A stretch of 64,000 bases of DNA from Candidatus Omnitrophota bacterium. GTDB taxonomy: Bacteria > Omnitrophota > Omnitrophia > Omnitrophales > Aquincolibacteriaceae. The DNA is taken from positions 16,417-80,416 of the forward strand of contig JACKFM010000004.1 in assembly GCA_020632475.1 (NCBI GenBank), read 5' to 3'. Made by a program: the position numbers and the translations under genes. Below are positions 1 through 9,450 of the stretch, one piece after another (position 1 is the stretch's first letter; the number at the start of each line of letters is the position of its first letter). The notes under the pieces are model-generated. The model had not been told where the DNA came from, did no database searches, and saw only the letters and a list, made by a program, of their open reading frames with translations.

Positions 1-129
1 CAAGTTGTTGTGCGGATGAAGTCTCCGATTTCTGGTTTTGTGATGACTTTGAATCAATTGCTTCAAGGTTTGGTGGTTGCACTTAATGAAGTAAAAAAAC
101 AAAAAGAATCACAGGGTGCGGGTAATTAG
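1..129 (+). CDS. rplJ: Ribosomal protein L10, C-terminal end (partial)
   Basis: The first 42 codons are open in frame 1 and end at TAG 127-129. The translation contains SPISGFVMTLNQLLQGLVV, which resembles the C-terminal end of L10, where a conserved Ser-Pro-hydrophobic stretch precedes the helix that binds L7/L12 dimers. L10 anchors the L12 stalk on the 50S subunit. The gene begins outside the window, and rplL follows after 49 nt in the usual rplJ-rplL order, which supports the call more than the short sequence alone. Confidence 0.85.
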   Translation, partial: QVVVRMKSPISGFVMTLNQLLQGLVVALNEVKKQKESQGAGN

Positions 130-178
130 CATTATCCCCAATGTTTTGATTCACAAAAAATTCTAGGAGGAATTAATC

Positions 179-610
179 ATGTCAGAAGAACAAGCGGTAG
201 AAGAAAAAAAGGAAGTGAAAGTCTCTGAAAAACTTCAGGGAATTTTGAAAACCATTGAAGAGCTGACCGTTCTTGAATTAGCGGAACTGGTTAAGGCGCT
301 TGAAGATAAATTTGGTGTTTCTGCAGCGGCGGCAGTTGCGGTTGCGGCTCCGGCAGGTGGTGCGGTCGCGGGCGGTGGTGCGGCAGCAGTGGAAGAAAAG
401 GATAGCTTTGATGTTATTCTTGCCAATGCCGGCGATAAGAAGATCCAGGTCATTAAAGAAATTCGCACTCTGACGAGCCTCGGCTTGAAAGAAGCAAAAG
501 ACTTGGTTGAATCTGCGCCAAAGACGGTTAAAGAAGGCGTTTCTAAAGATGAAGCTGAGCAGATTAAAAAGACTCTTGAAGCTCAGGGCGCAAAGGTTGA
601 AATCAAGTAA
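179..610 (+). CDS. rplL: Ribosomal protein L7/L12
   Basis: This is the stalk protein of the 50S subunit that recruits translational GTPases. The 143-residue product has the expected N-terminal dimerisation helix (about residues 18-50), an Ala/Gly-rich flexible hinge (about 50-70), and the conserved C-terminal domain with KKIQVIKEIRTLTSLGLKEA followed by KDLVESAPK. An acidic and lysine-rich N-terminal extension of about 15 residues makes it longer than the usual 120-130. The ATG at 179 follows a strong AGGAGG at 165-170. The gene lies between rplJ and rpoB. Confidence 0.98.
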   Translation: MSEEQAVEEKKEVKVSEKLQGILKTIEELTVLELAELVKALEDKFGVSAAAAVAVAAPAGGAVAGGGAAAVEEKDSFDVILANAGDKKIQVIKEIRTLTSLGLKEAKDLVESAPKTVKEGVSKDEAEQIKKTLEAQGAKVEIK

Positions 611-635
611 GAACCTTTTGTTTTAGAAGAATTAA

Positions 636-653
636 AGCCGCGGTTAAACGGCT
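636..653 (+). promoter_or_regulatory. Small hairpin between rplL and rpoB, possible attenuator
   Basis: An AGCCG / CGGCT inverted repeat (636-640 and 649-653, 8-nt loop) lies in the 95-nt rplL-rpoB gap and is followed by the weakly T-rich ctatctttta. In E. coli an attenuator between rplL and rpoB lowers RNA polymerase output relative to ribosomal proteins. The equivalent role here is inferred from position only; the stem is short. Confidence 0.3.
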
Positions 654-705
654 AACTATCTTTTAGTATTTGGTACTTTCCGGCTATTTAGGAGGCCATA
701 TCATT

Positions 706-3700
706 ATGACAAACTTTTTAGAGCGTAGAAGTCTGACAAAAATTCAAGATACCATGGATATGCCTAATCTCGTTGAGATTCAGGTGATGTCATATAATGA
801 ATTTTTGCAGACGGAGAGATCTCAGCGTCGGCGTAAGCGTCAGGGGCTGGAAGTCGTTTTCCAGGATTGCTTTCCGATTGAAAGCTTTGATGGATCCTGC
901 CGTTTGGAATATGACGGATACTCTTTGGGTAAACCCAAATACTCTATCCCCGAATGTCATAAACGCGGTATGACCTACGCAGCCCCGCTTAAAGTCAAAA
1001 TTCGTTTGATCCGCAATTCTGTTGTTAAGGAGCAGGAGGTTTATATCGGTGATCTGCCTCTGATGACGGAGACGGGAACTTTTGTGATCAACGGTGCCGA
1101 GCGCGTTGTAGTCAGTCAGCTGCATCGCTCACCCGGTGTTTCGTTGGAGCAGGGAACGCATCCTAGCGGAAAGAAAATCTATAGTGTCCGTATCATTCCT
1201 TACCGCGGTGCATGGATTGAATTTGAATCGGATATTAATGATGTGCTCTATGCCTATATCGACCGTCGTAGAAAGATTTTGGCTACGACTCTTCTGAGAG
1301 CGTTGGGTTATTCCAGCAGCTTTGATATTTTGTCGCAGCTTTATCCGGTTGAAGAACATAAGAAAATTGATAAGGCGGCTTTGAAAAAGCTTGAGAATTT
1401 TTATCTGGCACAGGAAGTTCTGCATCCTGAAACGGAAGAAGTGATTGCTTCGGCCGGGACTAAATTAACGAAAGATATCCTTGATGTGTTGGCCAGCAAT
1501 AATATTACTTCGCTGACCACGGTTAAGTTAAGCAATGATGACGTTTCTATCTTCAATACGCTTGAAAGAGATCCGTATCAGACAACTGTCGATGCGCAGA
1601 TCGCAATTTACCGACGCATGCGTCCCGGTGATCCTCCCACCGAAGCAAGTGCGAAGGATTTGATTCAAAAACTCTTTTTTGATGCGCAGCGTTATGAACT
1701 CGGTAAGGTTGGACGCTTTATGCTCAACCGCAAACTCGGGTTTGATGCTGAAGTGAAGCAGACGACATTGCGTAAAGAAGACGTGATGCGTGTTGTGGAA
1801 GTGTTGTTGAAGTTGCGTACTGCCGAAATGCACGTGGATGATATCGATCATTTGGGTAACCGGCGTGTCCGCTCTGTGGGTGAATTGCTTTTGGATCAGT
1901 TCCGTGTCGGATTGGCGCGTATGAAGAGATCCTGTCTGGAAAGAATGTCGATTTATGATTTGGATGCCGCTATGCCGCATAACCTGATCAACCCCAAATT
2001 AATTTCAGCGGCCGTTAAAGATTTCTTTGGGAGAAGTCAGCTGTCTCAATTTATGGACCAAACCAATCCTTTGGCCGAGTTGACACATAAAAGACGCTTA
2101 TCCGCTCTGGGACCCGGCGGTCTATCACGTGAAAGAGCCGGTTTTGAAGTTCGTGACGTCCATCCCTCACACTATGGACGTATTTGTCCGATTGAAACGC
2201 CTGAGGGGCCGAATATCGGTTTGATCGCATCTTTGAGCACCTTTGCACGCGTGAATCCGATCGGGTTTTTAGAAAGTCCTTACCGTAAAGTGGAAAATGG
2301 ACGTGTGACCGATAAGATCGAATATTTGACTGCGGATGTGGAAGATAAATATGTCATCGCGCAGGCCAATGCCCGTTTGGATGAAAAGGGTAAGTTTATT
2401 GATGAGGTAGTTTCCTGCCGTCAAAAAGGCGATTTTCCTAAAATGAAGCCCGCCAATATTGATTATATGGACGTTTCTCCGAGGCAGTTGGTGAGTGTTG
2501 CGGCAGCATTGATTCCTTTCTTGGAACATGACGACGCAAACCGTGCTTTGATGGGATCGAACATGCAGCGCCAGGCTGTTCCCTTGATGATTACCGATTC
2601 TCCGATTGTCGGAACCGGTATGGAACGCCATGTGGCCAGAGACTCGGGTGCAACGGTCGTGGCGAAATCCCGCGGAACCGTTAAATTTGTGAGTGCTGAG
2701 GAGATCGTCGTCGATGATTTTGTTTATAAACTCAAAAAGTTTGAAAGATCCAATGCGGGAACCTGTATTAATCAGCGTCCGCTGGTAACGGTCGGACAAA
2801 AAATTAAGCGCGGCGATATCATTGCTGACGGTGCCGCTACACAGAATGGCGAGCTTGCTCTGGGACGTAACGTGTTAGTTGCATTCATGCCCTGGCGTGG
2901 ATATAACTTCGAGGATGCCATCATTGTCAGTGAGAGATTCTGTAAAGAAGATGTCTACACATCGTTGCATATTGAAGAATTTGAAGTGGATGCGCGTGAT
3001 ACCAAGCTGGGGAATGAGGAAATTACCCGTGATATCCCGAATGTAAGCGAAGAAGCGCTGGCGAATTTGGATGAGGAAGGCGTTATCCGTGTCGGAGCTG
3101 AAGTGAAGCCTGGTGATATTTTGGTTGGAAAAATCACGCCTAAGTCTGAAACTGAATTATCTCCCGAAGAAAAATTATTAAGAGCGATTTTCGGTGAAAA
3201 AGCCGGTGATGTTCGTGATGCTTCTCTGACGGTTCCTCCGGGTGTGGAAGGTATCGTTGTCGGAGTGAAACTGTTTGCGCGTAAAGAATCAGCGTCGAAA
3301 ACCCGTGAAGAGCGTCGCGAAGAAAATAAGCAGATTACGCAGATTAAAGACCGCTATCAGAAAAGAATTGATGTTTTAAAGAGAGAAAGAATTAATAAAG
3401 TTTCTCAACTGATTATCGGTAAGAAACTGGCCGAAGATCTTTTGGATGATATTTTAGGAGAGGTCCTGCTTAAAGCCGGCCGCGTGATCCAGAAGACCGA
3501 TCTGAAAAAATTTGAAGACTGTGACTGGGAATCTATTCGTATTGATGATGATTCCGATACCGAAGAGAGTATCCGCAAAATCGCCCGTGTGTGGGGTGAT
3601 GAAATCGACGAATTGATCGGTGAGCGTACCCGCGAAGTGGAGCGGATCAAAAAAGGTGACGAACTTCCTCCAGGTGTGATTAAAAAAGTGGTTGTCTATA

Positions 3701-4503
3701 TTTGTTCCAAAAGGAAAATTGCGGTCGGTGATAAAATGGCCGGCCGTCACGGAAACAAAGGGGTTATTGCCAAGATTCTGCCCGAAGAAGATATGCCTTA
3801 TCTGCCGGATGGAACGCCGATTGAGATTATTTTAAATCCCCTGGGCGTGCCATCACGTATGAATGTGGGGCAGATTCTTGAAACTCACTTGGGATGGGCT
3901 GCGCAGGCATTGGGATTTAAAGTCGAGACGCCCGTTTTTAGCGGTGCGACCGAACAGGAAATCAAGAACCTTTTGACTGAGGCGGGTCTTCCTGAAGACG
4001 GTAAAATTGGTCTTTATGACGGCCGCACGGGTCAGAGGTTTGATCAGGACACAACGGTTGGTTACATCTACATGCTGAAGCTGGCGCACTTGGCTGATGA
4101 CAAGATTCATGCCCGTGCTATCGGTCCTTATTCACTGGTAACCCAGCAGCCCTTGGGCGGTAAAGCCCAATTCGGCGGACAGCGTTTCGGAGAAATGGAA
4201 GTGTGGGCGCTTGAGGCCTATGGAGCTGCATTTACGCTGCAGGAACTTCTTACGGTTAAGAGTGACGATGTGGTTGGCCGTACGCGTGTTTATGAAGCGA
4301 TTGTTAAAGGGGAGCCTGCTTTGCATGCGGGTACACCCGAATCATTTAATGTATTGGTCAAAGAACTTCAATCGCTCGCTTTGAATATTATGCCTGAAAA
4401 AACACAGGCGGGTAAGGAGCGCAGCGTTGCTGTGGATAAAAAAAGCGCTGAAGCAAGTGCCGAAGAACGAAAACAAAAAGCCAAGGAGAAATTAAAAGCA
4501 TGA
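706..4503 (+). CDS. rpoB: RNA polymerase beta subunit
   Basis: This is the catalytic beta subunit of RNA polymerase, 1265 residues. The reading frame is open from a TTG at 670, but the ATG at 706 is chosen because TTTAGGAGG lies just upstream and the protein then starts MTNFLERRSL, as expected. The rifampicin-binding region is intact around residues 442-470 (SQLSQFMDQ, THKRRLSALGPGG). It carries Asp451, His461 and Ser466, equivalent to E. coli D516, H526 and S531, so no classic resistance substitution is visible at these sites. The conserved GDKMAGRHGNKG and the C-terminal QPLGGKAQFGGQRFGEMEVW are present. The C-terminus ends in a Lys/Glu-rich tail. The stop overlaps the rpoC start. Confidence 0.99.
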   Translation: MTNFLERRSLTKIQDTMDMPNLVEIQVMSYNEFLQTERSQRRRKRQGLEVVFQDCFPIESFDGSCRLEYDGYSLGKPKYSIPECHKRGMTYAAPLKVKIRLIRNSVVKEQEVYIGDLPLMTETGTFVINGAERVVVSQLHRSPGVSLEQGTHPSGKKIYSVRIIPYRGAWIEFESDINDVLYAYIDRRRKILATTLLRALGYSSSFDILSQLYPVEEHKKIDKAALKKLENFYLAQEVLHPETEEVIASAGTKLTKDILDVLASNNITSLTTVKLSNDDVSIFNTLERDPYQTTVDAQIAIYRRMRPGDPPTEASAKDLIQKLFFDAQRYELGKVGRFMLNRKLGFDAEVKQTTLRKEDVMRVVEVLLKLRTAEMHVDDIDHLGNRRVRSVGELLLDQFRVGLARMKRSCLERMSIYDLDAAMPHNLINPKLISAAVKDFFGRSQLSQFMDQTNPLAELTHKRRLSALGPGGLSRERAGFEVRDVHPSHYGRICPIETPEGPNIGLIASLSTFARVNPIGFLESPYRKVENGRVTDKIEYLTADVEDKYVIAQANARLDEKGKFIDEVVSCRQKGDFPKMKPANIDYMDVSPRQLVSVAAALIPFLEHDDANRALMGSNMQRQAVPLMITDSPIVGTGMERHVARDSGATVVAKSRGTVKFVSAEEIVVDDFVYKLKKFERSNAGTCINQRPLVTVGQKIKRGDIIADGAATQNGELALGRNVLVAFMPWRGYNFEDAIIVSERFCKEDVYTSLHIEEFEVDARDTKLGNEEITRDIPNVSEEALANLDEEGVIRVGAEVKPGDILVGKITPKSETELSPEEKLLRAIFGEKAGDVRDASLTVPPGVEGIVVGVKLFARKESASKTREERREENKQITQIKDRYQKRIDVLKRERINKVSQLIIGKKLAEDLLDDILGEVLLKAGRVIQKTDLKKFEDCDWESIRIDDDSDTEESIRKIARVWGDEIDELIGERTREVERIKKGDELPPGVIKKVVVYICSKRKIAVGDKMAGRHGNKGVIAKILPEEDMPYLPDGTPIEIILNPLGVPSRMNVGQILETHLGWAAQALGFKVETPVFSGATEQEIKNLLTEAGLPEDGKIGLYDGRTGQRFDQDTTVGYIYMLKLAHLADDKIHARAIGPYSLVTQQPLGGKAQFGGQRFGEMEVWALEAYGAAFTLQELLTVKSDDVVGRTRVYEAIVKGEPALHAGTPESFNVLVKELQSLALNIMPEKTQAGKERSVAVDKKSAEASAEERKQKAKEKLKA

Positions 4504-7500
4504 GCTTGGAATATGACATCAATATGTTTGACTCGGTAACGATCCAGATTGCTTCACCGGAATCTATTTACGCTTTATCCCACGGCGAAGTTAAAAAACC
4601 GGAAACCATTAACTACCGCACATTGAAGCCTGAAAAAGACGGCCTCTTTTGCGAAAAAATTTTTGGACCGACCCGCGATTATGAATGCAGCTGCGGAAAA
4701 TATAAAAGGATTAAACACAAAGGGATTATCTGTGACCGTTGCGGAGTTGAGGTGACGCAGTCCAGAGTCCGGCGTGAGCGGATGGGGCATATTCAGCTTG
4801 TGACCCCGGTTTCCCATATCTGGTTTTTTAAGACTATGCCTTCGCGCATTGGGAATCTGCTGGATATTAGTGTTCGTGCTTTGGAGAAGGTTTTGTATTA
4901 CGAAGAATATATTGTGATTGATCCTAAAGAAACCCCGCTGAAGAAGTCGCAACTTCTGACGGAAGAGGAATTTCATAAGGCTCAGGAGCAATATGGATTA
5001 AACAGTTTTACGGCCAAGATGGGTGCCGAGGCTGCGCGTGATTTGTTGCAGGAAATTGAGTTGGATAAAATGGTGCAAAAATATCAGCGCCAGGTCCGTA
5101 CCTCAAAATCGAAGCAGGCCCGTGCCCGTGCGATTAAAATCCTTAAAATTGCAGATGCTTTTCGTAAGTCCGGAAATAAACCTGAATGGATGATCCTGGA
5201 TGTGGTTCCGGTGATTCCGCCTGATTTACGTCCTCTGGTGGCTCTTGACGGCGGTCGTTTCGCGACTAGTGATCTTAATGATCTCTACCGTCGTGTGATC
5301 AACCGTAATAACCGTCTTAAAAAACTTCTGGACCTTAAGGCTCCGGACGTCATTATCCGCAACGAAAAAAGAATGCTGCAAGAGGCTGTCGATGCCCTAT
5401 TTGATAACGGCCGCCACGGCAGGCCGGTGCTTGGTTCCGGTAATCGCCCGTTAAAATCTTTGAGTGACATGCTTAAGGGTAAGCAGGGACGGTTCCGTCA
5501 GAACCTGCTTGGAAAACGCGTGGATTATTCGGGCCGCTCTGTTATTGTGATCGGACCTGAGTTGAAGATTCATCAGTGCGGTCTTCCTAAAAAGATGGCT
5601 CTGGAACTTTTTGAACCGTTCATTATTCGTAAACTGAAAGAACGCGGGCATGTTCATACCATTCGTTCGGCCAAGAAGATGGTGGAGAGAGTGAAGCCTG
5701 AAGTCTGGGATATTCTTGAAGAAGTGATTCATGAACATCCAATTTTGCTTAACCGCGCCCCGACCCTGCATCGCCTGGGTATTCAGGCGTTTGAACCGGT
5801 GTTGATCGAAGGTAAGGCAATTCGTATTCATCCGCTCGTTTGTGCAGCTTTTAACGCAGACTTTGACGGTGACCAAATGGCTGTGCACGTTCCGCTTTCA
5901 ATGGAAGCTCAGATGGAAGCATGGATTTTAATGCTTTCGGCCAACAACATTTTCTCATCTGCGAGCGGTCAACCCATTGCAACTCCGTCTCAGGACATCG
6001 TGTTGGGAATTTATTATCTGACTAAGATTAAAGACGGTCTTGCGGGTGAAGGGTTGCACTTTGCCGATATCGACGAAGCGATGCTTGCTTATCAGGATGG
6101 CGAAGTTCACAAACACGCAAAATGCAAGATTCGTCTTGAGGACGGCAAGACCATTGAGACGACCATGGGACGTATTTTGTTTAACCAGGTTCTTCCCAAA
6201 GGATTTCCTTTTGTTAACGATATCGTCGGTAAAGGAAAGCTTTCGAAGATTATTGCCCGCTGTTATCGGGAATTTGGCCACAGTTGTGTGATCGAACTTC
6301 TTGATAATCTGAAGACACTTGGTTTTGAAGAAGCGACCAAGTCGGGTGCTTCGATCAGCATTGAAGACATTCAGATTCCTAAAACAAAACAGCAGCTTCT
6401 TGACGAAGCCCGTGCTGACGTTCAGCAGATTGAAGGTCAATATCGCAACGGTTTGATTACGGCCGGTGAACGCTACAACAAAATCATTGATATCTGGACC
6501 CATATTACCGATCGTGTTGCTGACAGTATGTTTGAACAGCTTGATATGTTTAATCCTGTATTCATGATGGCTGATTCGGGCGCCAGAGGATCAAAACAGC
6601 AGATTCGTCAGCTTGCCGGTATGCGCGGTTTGATGGCAAAACCTTCCGGTGAAATTATCGAAAGTCCGATTACGGCTAATTTCCGTGAAGGGTTGACCGT
6701 GCTGGAATACTTTATTTCGACACATGGTGCCCGTAAAGGTCTTGCTGATACTGCTCTTAAAACTGCTGACTCCGGTTACCTGACCCGCCGTTTGGTGGAT
6801 GTGGCTCAGGACATGATTATTACCGAAAATGACTGCGGAACTTTGAATGGTATTTTTATCGAGCCGATTTATGAAGGGGAAGAAGTGATTGTTCCTCTGA
6901 AAGACCGTATCCTCGGCCGTGTTCCTCTTGATAACGTTGTTGATATCGTGACTGACCAGGTGATTGTAAAGGCTGGCGAGATTATTAATGAGGAAATTGC
7001 TGACAGCCTTGATGATGCCGGGATTGAAAAAATCCGTATTCGTTCCGTGCTCACATGTGAATCTTCGCGTGGTACCTGCGCACTTTGTTATGGCCGTGAT
7101 CTTTCTACGGGCCGTAAGGTGGAGATGGGTACGGCTGTTGGTATTATTGCCGCACAGTCTATCGGAGAACCCGGCACACAGTTGACCATGAGAACGTTTC
7201 ATATCGGTGGTACGGCTTCAAACGTTGTCGAACAGTCTTATTTTAAAGCCCGCCATGACGGACAGTTGAAATATCACGGGCTGAAAACCGTTGTAACCTT
7301 GAAGAATGAAATTATCGTACTTAACCGTAACGGACAGCTGACGATTCATGATCCGAGCGGCAGAGAACTTGAACGCTATACGATTCCTTCAGGTGCGATT
7401 ATTAGCGCAAATGACGGTGACATGGTTAAGAAGGATGCGATTTTTGTGAAATGGGATCCGTATACGGTTCCGATTCTTTCCGCTGTAGCGGGTAAGGTCC

Positions 7501-8555
7501 GCTATGAGGATATCCGTGCCGGCTTGACGATGAATGAAGAATTGAATGCAACAACCGGTATGACCGAGCGTGTAATTACCGAACACCGCGAAGATTTACA
7601 TCCGCAGCTTTTGATTGTCGGGGATAATGATGAAATCGTGGCCTTTTATCCGATTCCTGTCGGAGCCCACATTGTGGTTAAAGAAGGGCAGGATATTACA
7701 AGCGGTACCTTAATTGCAAAAACTCCCCGTAAGATTGCCAAGACCCGTGACATTACCGGGGGTCTCCCCCGTGTCGCCGAATTGTTTGAGGCGCGCAAAC
7801 CGAAGAATCCGGCCGTGATTTCTGAAATCGACGGTATTGTGGAGATCGGTGATGTGGTTAAGGGGCAGCGCAAGATTATTGTTAAGAGCACGACCGGGAT
7901 GGAAAAGGAGTATTTGATTCCCCATGGAAAGCACCTGAACGTTTATAAGGGTGATCGTGTGACTGCAGGGCAGCAGTTGGTTGATGGTCCTGTTGTTCCT
8001 CAGGATATCTTAAAGGTCTCCGGAGAACGCAGCCTTCAGGAGTATCTGGTCAATGAGGTTCAGGAAGTTTACCGGCTTCAGGGAGTCAAGATCAATGATA
8101 AGCATGTGGAAATCATTGTTCGTCAAATGCTCCGTAAAGTTCGTATTGAAGAGTCGGGCGATACAGACTTTTTGGTCGGATCCCATGTGGATAAAGTGAA
8201 ATTTAATCAGGAAAATAATCGAGTTCTCAAAAAAGGCAAAGAGCCTGCCAAAGCAACGCCTGTTCTGCTTGGTATCACGAAATCATCTCTGACGACTGAA
8301 AGCTTTATTTCCGCTGCGAGTTTCCAGGAAACGACACGCGTTTTAACGGAAGCTGCGTCTGCCGGAAAACGCGACATGCTTTTGGGACTTAAGGAAAATG
8401 TGATTATGGGGCATCTGATTCCTGCCGGAACCGGTTTTGCCGAACACCGTCAGATTCAACTTAAAAAAGAGGGTGTGATAGAAGAGGACTCGCAGGAAAC
8501 CGTTAAAAATGAAGAAGCAGCTGTTGCTGAATCAGAAGCCGAGGAGACGAAATAA
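4500..8555 (+). CDS. rpoC: RNA polymerase beta-prime subunit
   Basis: The 1351-residue beta-prime subunit has the N-terminal zinc site (Cys63, Cys65, Cys78, Cys81). It also has the invariant catalytic magnesium motif NADFDGDQM at 452-460 with Asp454, Asp456 and Asp458, and the bridge-helix/trigger-loop segment AAQSIGEPGTQLTMRTFH. A second zinc cluster, CESSRGTCALCYG, lies nearer the C-terminus. The last 25 or so residues are acidic and Glu-rich. The ATG overlaps the rpoB stop in an ATGA arrangement, so the two are translationally coupled. Length and domain order are typical of the single-polypeptide form (not split). Confidence 0.99.
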   Translation: MSLEYDINMFDSVTIQIASPESIYALSHGEVKKPETINYRTLKPEKDGLFCEKIFGPTRDYECSCGKYKRIKHKGIICDRCGVEVTQSRVRRERMGHIQLVTPVSHIWFFKTMPSRIGNLLDISVRALEKVLYYEEYIVIDPKETPLKKSQLLTEEEFHKAQEQYGLNSFTAKMGAEAARDLLQEIELDKMVQKYQRQVRTSKSKQARARAIKILKIADAFRKSGNKPEWMILDVVPVIPPDLRPLVALDGGRFATSDLNDLYRRVINRNNRLKKLLDLKAPDVIIRNEKRMLQEAVDALFDNGRHGRPVLGSGNRPLKSLSDMLKGKQGRFRQNLLGKRVDYSGRSVIVIGPELKIHQCGLPKKMALELFEPFIIRKLKERGHVHTIRSAKKMVERVKPEVWDILEEVIHEHPILLNRAPTLHRLGIQAFEPVLIEGKAIRIHPLVCAAFNADFDGDQMAVHVPLSMEAQMEAWILMLSANNIFSSASGQPIATPSQDIVLGIYYLTKIKDGLAGEGLHFADIDEAMLAYQDGEVHKHAKCKIRLEDGKTIETTMGRILFNQVLPKGFPFVNDIVGKGKLSKIIARCYREFGHSCVIELLDNLKTLGFEEATKSGASISIEDIQIPKTKQQLLDEARADVQQIEGQYRNGLITAGERYNKIIDIWTHITDRVADSMFEQLDMFNPVFMMADSGARGSKQQIRQLAGMRGLMAKPSGEIIESPITANFREGLTVLEYFISTHGARKGLADTALKTADSGYLTRRLVDVAQDMIITENDCGTLNGIFIEPIYEGEEVIVPLKDRILGRVPLDNVVDIVTDQVIVKAGEIINEEIADSLDDAGIEKIRIRSVLTCESSRGTCALCYGRDLSTGRKVEMGTAVGIIAAQSIGEPGTQLTMRTFHIGGTASNVVEQSYFKARHDGQLKYHGLKTVVTLKNEIIVLNRNGQLTIHDPSGRELERYTIPSGAIISANDGDMVKKDAIFVKWDPYTVPILSAVAGKVRYEDIRAGLTMNEELNATTGMTERVITEHREDLHPQLLIVGDNDEIVAFYPIPVGAHIVVKEGQDITSGTLIAKTPRKIAKTRDITGGLPRVAELFEARKPKNPAVISEIDGIVEIGDVVKGQRKIIVKSTTGMEKEYLIPHGKHLNVYKGDRVTAGQQLVDGPVVPQDILKVSGERSLQEYLVNEVQEVYRLQGVKINDKHVEIIVRQMLRKVRIEESGDTDFLVGSHVDKVKFNQENNRVLKKGKEPAKATPVLLGITKSSLTTESFISAASFQETTRVLTEAASAGKRDMLLGLKENVIMGHLIPAGTGFAEHRQIQLKKEGVIEEDSQETVKNEEAAVAESEAEETK

Positions 8556-8947
8556 TGGCGCCGACAATTAATCAGTTGATCCGCAAGGGAAGACAACGGT
8601 TTAAAAATAAAACCAAGTCACCCGCATTGCAGAATTGCCCTTTTAGAAAAGGGGTTTGTTTGAACGTTAGAACCCAGACCCCCAAGAAACCTAACTCGGC
8701 ACTGCGTAAAATTGCCCGTATCCGGTTGACCAATGGACAAGAGGTTACGGCCTATATCCCTGGTGAAGGGCATAATTTACAGGAACACTCGATTGTTTTA
8801 GTTCGTGGCGGCCGTGTTAAAGACCTTCCCGGTGTTCGTTATCATATTGTAAGAGGTAAATTGGATACGACCGGTGTTAATAATCGCAGAAGATCCCGGT
8901 CAAAATATGGCGCAAAAACTCCTAAAGAAGCGCCGGCTAAGAAATAA
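8555..8947 (+). CDS. rpsL: Ribosomal protein S12
   Basis: S12 sits at the decoding centre of the 30S subunit. The 130-residue product contains the conserved TPKKPNSALRK loop, whose lysines are the usual streptomycin-sensitive residues, and PGEGHNLQEHS followed by RGGRVKDLPGVRYH. The TAATG overlap joins it to rpoC, so the beta/beta-prime genes run directly into the str cluster. The C-terminus is a basic SRSKYGAKTPKEAPAKK tail. Confidence 0.99.
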   Translation: MAPTINQLIRKGRQRFKNKTKSPALQNCPFRKGVCLNVRTQTPKKPNSALRKIARIRLTNGQEVTAYIPGEGHNLQEHSIVLVRGGRVKDLPGVRYHIVRGKLDTTGVNNRRRSRSKYGAKTPKEAPAKK

Positions 8948-8963
8948 GAGGATAAAATAACCA

Positions 8964-9431
8964 ATGAGAAGAAGAAGAGCCCCCAAGAGAGAAGTTACGG
9001 TAGACCCTCGGTATAATGATAAATTAGTGTCAAAATTGATCAATTTAGTTATGAGTAGAGGGAAAAAGTCTATAGCCCAGTCCATTGTCTATGGTGCCCT
9101 GGAGATTGTGGCTGAAAAAACAGGAAAAGAACCTCTTGAAGTTTTTAAGCAAGCCGTAGATAATGTCCGCCCGCTTCTTGAGACCAAATCCCGCCGGGTC
9201 GGTGGGGCCACCTATCAAGTACCGGTTAGCGTTAGACCTGATCGCGGGAATGTTTTAGCTCTCCGCTGGATGCGTTCTTTTGCGCGTGATCGTAAAGGGC
9301 GTCCGATGAAAATGAAGTTAGCGCAGGAAATTCTTGATAGCTTTCAAAAAACAGGAACCTCGATTAAAAAACGCGAGGACAACCATAAGATGGCCGAGTC
9401 CAACAGGGCTTTTGCGCATTATCGCTGGTAG
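8964..9431 (+). CDS. rpsG: Ribosomal protein S7
   Basis: S7 initiates assembly of the 30S head by binding the 3' domain of 16S rRNA. The 155-residue length is typical. It begins MRRRRAPKREV and has the conserved VGGATYQVPV and R-ALRW segments, ending KMAESNRAFAHYRW. It lies 16 nt after rpsL and 19 nt before fusA, the standard str order. Confidence 0.99.
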   Translation: MRRRRAPKREVTVDPRYNDKLVSKLINLVMSRGKKSIAQSIVYGALEIVAEKTGKEPLEVFKQAVDNVRPLLETKSRRVGGATYQVPVSVRPDRGNVLALRWMRSFARDRKGRPMKMKLAQEILDSFQKTGTSIKKREDNHKMAESNRAFAHYRW

Positions 9432-9450
9432 AAAGAAAAGGTTTTAAAAA

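Noticed and set aside
6591..7202. 203-codon reverse ORF inside rpoC
   Set aside because: Shadow of a highly conserved gene on the other strand; low-complexity His/Asn/Thr-rich translation.
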